64,000 nt of DNA, taken from contig JAIGNY010004478.1 of the NCBI GenBank assembly GCA_020152595.1, positions 1 through 64,000 of the forward strand. Direction: 5' to 3'. The translations under genes were made by a program, and so were the position numbers. How positions within the stretch are numbered: the stretch's first letter is position 1; each line of letters opens with the position of its first letter. Positions 49,401-58,400 of this stretch are shown piece after piece. Origin of the DNA: Chiridota heheva. Lineage: Eukaryota > Echinodermata > Holothuroidea > Apodida > Chiridotidae. The notes below the pieces were generated by a model. It was not told the DNA's origin. It ran no database searches and saw only the letters and a program-made list of their open reading frames with translations.

Positions 49401-52400
49401 AAGAAGATTGAACTGAGAGGGTGGAGGAGGCACTGAAATTGTGTGCCACTCTCTGGTCAATATGACAGCAGTGCTGTGGGAATGGCACCAAATCCCCATT
49501 AGGGGCCGTACCCTATATGGTCCCAGGTAGGTTTTAGGAGCATCAAATAATGTGAAAAGCAACACAATTTTCCTAATTTTGTTGTCTCTTCGACTTTTTG
49601 GGTCATCTTTTAATCCTTTATGGGTTGTTACAGAGAAATGTAAAATCTGTCATACTGCAACCAAGCTCTTGTTTGTATTGTGCTGTTAGCAGTGTTGAGA
49701 AGATATTTTTTGTTTATGGGTTGGGGAGGAGGGGGAGGGGGGTGCTTCATTTCATTATAATAGTTGTATTAGTTTGGCCATACATCATTGATTTGGTTGA
49801 TTTATTCTAGCAGTGGCTCCAACCACTGAATTTGACATGCATCCTGTGATCTACTAGAGTTAGGAAGCCAAGTAGGTAGAGCGCATGGCTGAGATGCCGA
49901 AGGTTCCAGGTTTGAGTCTCACTTCTCTCAGGAGATTTTCCCACAGTAGATTTTTCCAAACACAGATACGCCTGACATGGAGGACAGATGTGTGTCGTCA
50001 GCATCACTTGATTCTCATCTAACCTTTAGGAGAAGCATGAATACGCAGTGTTCATTCACTTCCCATCCTGGCCCTGTCAAGCCCAAGTCACTGTGTGCGG
50101 GCTGAGAAGTTGACTGATGGTAATTGGGTTCAGTGTTTTGAGGCTCTAACAAAGGGCGCTATATATTGACATTAGTGCTGTGTTGAGGACCCTCATGACC
50201 CCCAAACCTACATTAGGGGCCACCCTGAAGTTTCCCCATTTTTTTCATTTTTACATAATTGTAGACCCCTTCCCCCAATAAGCATCACCCTAAGAATTCC
50301 CCAGTTAAGTTCGTTGCCTTTTCACATTCATTTGGGTACTTTTTTGGGGCATTCTAGTGAGCCCTGCCTGGAGCAGCTTTTTCCCTGCTGCCCCCACCTG
50401 CCCCACTCTGATGATACTGCTGTTTGATTTGGTATGTACAGTAATTTTACATCATATATTGTTTTCTTTTATCTTTATTTAAACAGGTGTTTGATGTAAC
50501 CAGAAAAATAACGTACAAAAATCTTCCATCTTGGTACAAAGAACTGAGGGAGTACAGACCAGAAATACCTTGTTTACTAGCAGCTAATAAAATAGACGGT
50601 ATTACTTTTACATTTTTCAATAATTTGTAAAGTAATTTTAGATATCCCTTTTGTTGAACGGAAAGTGATATATTGCCCAACACACAGGGAGGTTATGAAG
50701 CCTAACCCTAAACCTAGCTTGTTAGGGTAAGATTAACACAAGGCAGTATATACCTTCCCTTGTCAACCATGGGTATTCCACATGATGGATTACAATTATA
50801 GAAGCAAATTAGTGGAGGATCAAGCTGAATTGTGTTCAAATGGCTGCTTACAGTGTGACACCAGCACATAGACTTTTCAAACTGAGTTTAGCCGTACGTG
50901 ATTCTTCAGTACTTCGACCAATCAACTGCTGGGGGAATTTTCCTTTTGTTAGCCAACCAATCAGCTGCAGTGACTAGGAAAAAAGTTGTAAACCATAAAT
51001 GTGTGCATTACCTTGTATTACCATGTATAGCGCACATACAAAATTACCCTTCCAAAACAATTGTTATAGCTTGGTCCAATACGGTGAATCTGTGAATTGG
51101 GCTGACGGGCAAGAAGGCCCTAGCTTTTGATTGGTCGATAAGATTCCCCGTATACCATTGGTATATTATGAACACATAAATTTCATCCATGTGAAATTAT
51201 TTAAATTAAATTGCGGATTCAGATATGAAAAGGTCTGTCACTTTCCGCAATATCTTTGTATATTCTATAAAAAAAATACTGTAATTTAAAAACAATAAAA
51301 ACTATCATGTACATCAATAGATGAGCAAAACATGTTCATATGAAGTGTAAGAAACTACTTTTATATTTAATTACGTTAAAGGAGCACTAGACCGAAAAGT
51401 GAGGGCGCTTTTTTTGTAAATTATACAGATATATCATCCACAAAAGATAGAAAAACTTCATGCCTTTATAGCCTCCAGACGTCGTGAAGGCAAAGGTCAC
51501 TTTAATATTCACATTAAGCGTAAACTTGCCATACCATTGCGTGCTAAACAAGCATTTGATTTGGGAGGGGGAGGGGGACCCCTAAAAATACACCCTCACT
51601 TTTTGGTCTAGTGCTCCTTTAAGGAGTTTGAGAGTTCTGTTCCCTTTGTGTACTCTTAGAAATGGCTGATATTAATTGAATCATTTTTTGCTCCAAAGGT
51701 GATAAAGTATAATGACCTTACTACATTCTGTTGTACAATCCTGACATCAAAGACCTCTGTGGTGTAGTGGTTAGTGCTTTGTCCTCTCACCCGCACGTCC
51801 CAGGTTTGATTCCCGGTGGGTCTGCAACCAGTGAGTTCACAACTGGTTATCAAAGGCCGTGTTGTCTTGATATAATGTCCAGCACTGGATGCTTTCTGGA
51901 CGTTAAACCTTGCTATGCTATATCCAATGGTTTATAATCCACTATCTCAGTAACAAATATAATAGACTTAAGGATATGATGTCACAACCAGTCTGGTGCT
52001 AATTGTTTCTACGCACATAAGATGAATTGACAACTTTTAAACTAGAATATCTCCTTAGCGAAATAACATTTTTGAATGCTTCTTTTCAAAATTGTATACT
52101 TCCTACGTAACCTACAATCTTAGGCAAAACTGTTGGAACAATTCAGCTTGATGAGAACTACATATCTTATTGCGTTATGTTTGAATATTTTCCGAGAATT
52201 GTAACTTTTTACCCCCTCCCCGTTTTCAATGTTTTGACATCATTTTCAGAAATAATATTAATAATGGTCAACATTGAATGGGGACGGGAGGAGGAGGGGA
52301 AGATGGTTAAGTTAGTGAGATTGAGGGGGAGGATACTGGCAGCATCAATAAAATAATAACATGTGCTTAACATTCTAAGATATTACAAATGAAAGAATTG

Positions 52401-55400
52401 GGATGGAAGAGGCAATAGAAAAAAAATTCCAGCATTTGTAAATGTGGAATAATTTACAATAGAAAAATAGGCTCATGAAAAGCATATTTTCACTAAGTGT
52501 TTTAACGAGTTTTGTCCAAGATTATAGCTGGCACTAGGACTTTAAAGTTCCACACTAGGAAAGTCATTTTATACTTTGTATATTACATGCAGCTGTAATT
52601 TGTATGAAATATTTTCCATAAAGACATAAAATATCCAATAGAGTCCTTTGTATATCTTTGTTTCTCTCTTTGCAGTTGATTATAAAGTTACTCAGAAGAG
52701 TTTTAGTTTTACCAAGAAACACAATATGCCGTTCTATTTTGTATCAGCTGCAGACGGCACTAATGTAGTCAAGGTAAGAACATTTAGTCACAAAATAAAT
52801 GGTTTATAAGAAAGTTTGACCTTTCAAGAATTTACGGCTTCGAGCACATCTACTAATGCTCTGGATTGTATTTACTTAAAATGTCTTAATGTGTTTCTAT
52901 AAATAGGTTTATTTTTATCTTGTCCTGTTATCAGAATAGTTGTTTAAAGACTTGATAAATGTAACCTGCTTTTCGTTTTATTAGTGCTGTCATGACATGT
53001 CGATTATCGCAAAATCATGATATCTCTTTTCTCATGACATGAAATATGCCTTTCAACACATATCATGATACCAGAAATTAATACAGAACTAAGAAATTTT
53101 CGCGCAGCTAGGCTAGGCTACTTCTAAGGTTACGGTACTAACGTTACGGTAGTAAATCTAAAAGTCAAGTTTAGACCATTAAAAACATGCAAAAAGTACT
53201 GTAGAATTAAAAAAAAAAAACAATCAAAAATCGTGCTCCTTTACCCTACACTGGCACGCTCCGATGTAAGTAGGCAAAAATAACAAAAAATTGTCCCAGA
53301 ACATAACTCTCACTCGATGATTCATGGTCACGTTGGCTAAATTACCAAACGTGTGTGATGCGTGATGGATGTAATAGTCTAGCAATCATGTTGTCTGCTA
53401 GATCTGCAAATCATTTTTTCTTGTGTTCATCCTACAGTCATAAAAGAAGTAACATCAGTGAGTAACAATTGAGTCAGTTTGCTTGAAAAGTATCGCGATA
53501 TATGTATTGTTATTTTTTTCTCCACGATAATCGATATGTTAATGCAGCCATGTCGTACAGCACTACTTTTTATTGCCATTTGAAATTCTCAGACTGTTTT
53601 GAAGGAATTGGTACGCAAGAAACTTTAAGAAGGTATTTTGATTTGTAGTGTTTATGATTAAGATTGGTCTGAGTTTCTTTTGGCTAAACTATTAGCATCA
53701 CTATTTGTGAAAGATTTGGCATTTGGAAATGGCTGCCTTTGATTCAGGGGTGCATAATTTACTTCGTATTTCTGTTCAGTGATGCAGTCATTAAATTATT
53801 ATAGACAGCTACAGAAATTTGAAATTTCACATTAAAAAGAGCCTACAGATACAGATAAAAATAGCCGTTTAAATGTTACAAATAGTATTTTGTACTTAAG
53901 GTTACGGCTAATAAAAGATTTTGTAACGCATTTAATATTTGGGATGTAGAGACCTAAAGACGGTTCAAAATCTTCTAGTTATTCTTTTTTTCCCTTCAGT
54001 TTTAAGAATCTGGAAAAGTTGACAATGTCTGTTCCACTTAGTTCTGATCATGGCGTTTGGATTAGGACTCACAATATGTCAATTATCGCGATAATTTTCC
54101 ATGATATCAAAAATGCCCTGACCAACAAATCATGATGTGCGATTTTTGTATATAAACAGCATACTAAAGCAAAAATTTGTGAAACAGAATCTCTGAAGTT
54201 TACGTTTAAAATGAATAAGATTTTAACAGAATATTTGTAGGGTATTTGATTCTTTTATGATTTCTTTCTTTAGCTCTGGTTTTATGAGATATTTGAGATC
54301 TGCTGCTGAAAACCTAAGAAGGTTTCCAAAATTATTAATCATAACATAGATATATGGTGATATATCGTGATATGGTGCTGTATCGTGATATGGTGCTATA
54401 TCGTGATATGGTATATTGCGATATTGTGATATATCGCGATGTGGTGAAATATCGCGATGTGGTGATATATCACAAATGGTGATATATCGCGATATGGTTA
54501 TATATTGCGATATGGTGATATATTGCGATATTGTGAAATATCGCGATATGGTGATATATTGCGATATGGTGATATATCGTGATATGGTGATATATCGCGA
54601 TGTGTTGATATATCACAATATGTTGATATATTGCGATATTGTGATATATCGCGATGTGGTGAAATATCGCGATGTGGTTTCTGGAAGTAATTTTTTGTTG
54701 CATGGCGACTGTATACACTAAAATTAGCGGACAAGTCGGAAAAGACAAGAGTGAGAGAAAGCTGTATAAGTCCATGAACCCTGTTCATGCACGTCTTTCA
54801 TATTTGAAATTAGAAGAAAAAAATTAACAAACAGATGCAATATTTTCTATCGTGATGTGGTGATATATTGCGATGTGGTAATATATTGCGATGTAGTGAT
54901 ATATCGCAAAATGGTGATATATCACGATATAGTGATATATCACGATACGGTGATATATGGTGATACATCGCGATATGGTGATATATCACAATACAGTGAT
55001 ATCGCGTTACGGTGATATATTGCGATATATGGTGATATATTGCAATATGGTGATATATCGTGATATGGTGGTATATTACAATATTTTTGTCCATGATAAT
55101 TAATGTCTCATTTACCTTGATTGTGACAGCCCTATTTAAGGTAAGATCAAAAAAATTAATGGCAAAGGCAGCTGTTTCCTATAGAAAAAGTGCAGCAGAG
55201 GATCAAAAACCATTTGATTAACATTAATTGTTTGCTCTTGTGGTATTGAATAAGTTCAATTCATGCACATACAAGTTAGTGTTCTCCTGTGATTAGATGA
55301 GAGGGGGGGAAACGCCTCTAATTTGCATTACAATCCTGTGACAAATGGACATTGCCAATTGATTCATTATAGAGGGTTTTACTTTTTCATAGGGAAGTTA

Positions 55401-58400
55401 CTTTTCTCACTTAATTTCATTGTTTAATTCTGTCTTCAAATCTAAAAGTGAGGGGGAAATACTGCAACAGTTTTCACTTATTTTCAAGGTTTAATTCTGT
55501 TTTGTATTGTAAAACTTTTTTAAGGAAAGAAAATATTGCATCTGTTTGATTTTTTTCTTCGTCATTTCAAATATGAAAGACATGCATGAACAGGGTTCAT
55601 GGACTATACAGCTTTCTCTTTATCTCGTCTTTCCCAACGTGTCTGCTAATTTTAGTTACTGTAGTTTGTGTACAGTTGGCATGCATCAAAAACTTACTTC
55701 CGGAGACTACTATACACATGAGGGCGCTCTTCATGTGTGTATGACATCACACCAAGTTTGACTAAGCTCTCTTTGCTGTTTCTGAACATGGAATATATCT
55801 GAGATGTAGTTCGGGGTTTATATTGCCGTTATTTTTATTGAGTAAGCGCACCGATCATGACTTTACATTGTGAAAGAAAAGTATATGAAAGCGTCCAATC
55901 ACCGGCCAATATGAAGGCGTCCAATCACTAGCCAATAAATAGAAAACATACAATGAGTGTTCAGCAAAATATGTTTTGGTTTAGCTCCATTTCCTGGCAT
56001 CTTTCCAGTAAAATACTGAACATTTTAAAATTCATTAATTATTGGTTTGTTTGCATGAGAAAATTTCACCTTTTAGTTTTTGCTATTTGTTTTGGATTAT
56101 TGAAAGTGCCTGACTACCTTCCTCCATGTTGATATGCGTAGTTAGTACACATACTTACTTTTCCTCTTCATTCCCTATGCAATGTAAGGATTGTCGGCAG
56201 CTGCTTGCGCTTCTCTCCTCCTCCCCTTCCCCTCCCCCCATCTCCTTTAATTTATTCTCCAACAGTAGTTCTCCGCCAGGTGATTTTTGGTCTTCCTCTC
56301 TTCTGGAGTCCACCTCAGGTCTTCTTTGCAGATACGATCTTGATGCATCCTCATGCATAACACGCCTAGTCACAGCTAGCACCAAGCCATAGTATATTTC
56401 TGGACCTACATTCCACACAGCCGAAGCATATCTGTTGCCACTTGCACACACTCTCTGGGAGATGTAAGTTCTACCAGGATTTTTAGAGTTCCAGCCGATT
56501 TTGTTATAATTTCATTTTTTATTTCCTAGCTCTTTCGAGATGCAATCAAACTAGCAAACGGCTACAAAGCAAATTCAACGGACTTTATGGACGAGGTCAT
56601 GAGGGAATTAGAGGTCAGTTCTCTGTGCAATTTCATTTCTTTTATTTGTTTCTTCACAACAATACATACACATCGAGCAAATACTCCAATGGGTGAAACC
56701 ACAGTTCCTAGTAACACTAAAGTCTACACTTAATACAATGAATGTTGTAGAAGGGAAGTGCTTTAAAAACTCTGGCGAGCTTAAGTAGTAAAGTACTCTC
56801 TATCTTAAATATTTATAAGTGTAAATAAAAAAAGAGAGAATTTTACCCCTAGCACTAGCATAGCCAAAGGGTGGGCAGAGGGGGCGATCGCTCCACCAAT
56901 ATTCCTCAATATTCCATGTTTATCGGTTCAAAATTAGTACCGTTTGTCAGCAGGGGCAATATTCTGTATCCTGCCTGTCCTGTGGGTTTATTTCTGTTAC
57001 TTGCCCCACCAATATGGAAAATCTGGCTACACCACTGACCCCTACCAAACCCATAATTCATTGTAGCGGGGCAAATATTTTGACCCTCTACTCTGATCCA
57101 CCCCACCCCCACCCTGAAAAAAGGAAAACCCTTTAGCACATAACAAACAAACAAACCAATAGGCTTGGATAAAGTATTTCTTAAGATGTTCCCTGAATTG
57201 AATAACTATTTTTAATGTTTTTTTGTTTCAAGAGGTAAAGAATGCCTAAGGTTAACTGCACCATTTCTTAGGCTACTTAATGCCCTATTGTTATGACATA
57301 GAAAAGAATGTATGTTATTAAATTGTGCAAGTGTGTAATGGCCTAATCTTATAGTTTCTTCTTTCTTTTTGTTTTCTTTTAATTATAGTTTCTTTTTGTT
57401 TTCTTTTAATTATCATTTCTTTTTGTTATCAAAGGTCTTTCTTATGGTATCTTGTTGTACATATTTTTGTTGTTTTATCACATATTTTTCCGATTCATGT
57501 TGAAAATAATGTTTTAAGTATTACACTTCAGTTTTCTACTTTTCTATGCAATAATTTACGGTTTAGACACAAGACAAAGATCAACAAATGTATTTTGTTA
57601 AATTTGAAGATGTATATGATTTGTCTGTTACACATGGATTATTATTTACTAGAAATAAATTGTGTCATTATCATTATCACGCTGTGTTGTATTGTAAGAG
57701 TGTATTTGATAGTTTTCAGTAAAGAATGATACATGACATCATAAATTGATTGTCTTTCAAGGTAGTTTGAAGGGAATTTTGTTTTGGCATATGTGTGTTT
57801 GTTTGTCAACAAGCTATCTTAAGAAGTATTTCATGATTTTGAGTAAAATTTGGCATGTGGCTTCGTTAGTGGCCCAGGAAAGAGTACTGTATTGGACATT
57901 GTAAGCACTTATGAGAATAGAATTGCACCACTATTTAGGCTCAAAGTTTCTTCCTAATAAGTGCCCTTGTTCTTGCACAGTGTGCTATTCGAAGTGGATT
58001 GTGTAAACTGGTTCTACACTAGCCCCACAATAACCACTATTACAACATCGTCAGTGTCAGACACCAAATAATCAAATAATTACACAAATAAATATGTTAT
58101 TAGTCAGAAAATGTTGGGTGGGCCCTTATTAGAGCAGGGGCGCTTATTATGTTGAATATGGTAATTTAAATCCGAGTTATAGTACAGTAGGAGAATAATA
58201 TGGAGTGGGATGATATAGGGTTTATATTTGGAGATATTTAATTTTTGTAATGTAGGATTTATATAGCCTTCAAAAGATATCCATACATGAAATCTGCTGT
58301 CATACGTTACAAAATTCAATACAAAATTCACTTTTGAAATACAATTTTAATTGGATTTTTTGTGAAGATTGTTCATAACTTTTATCGCTTTTGACCCATG

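Larger units (their letters stand above)
54065..55132. mobile_element. TA-flanked DNA element carrying palindrome arrays, 1068 bp
   Basis: Left GGACTCACAATATGTCAATT, right ending ATTGTGACAGCC, with TA flanks at 54063-54064 and 55133-55134. The inner ends share ATTATCGCGATAAT and CATGATAATTAATG wording. It contains two blocks of 18-bp palindromic repeats and an inserted 165-bp segment. The frames inside are products of the repeat. Confidence 0.7.

Noticed and set aside
49862..49925. Functional tRNA gene
   Set aside because: A and B boxes are present but the arms do not pair into a full cloverleaf and a SINE body follows; the same holds at 44228 and 51751.
54416..55094. Ile/Tyr/Asp-rich frames on both strands
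   Set aside because: They translate the 18-bp palindromic array; a palindromic repeat gives similar frames on both strands.
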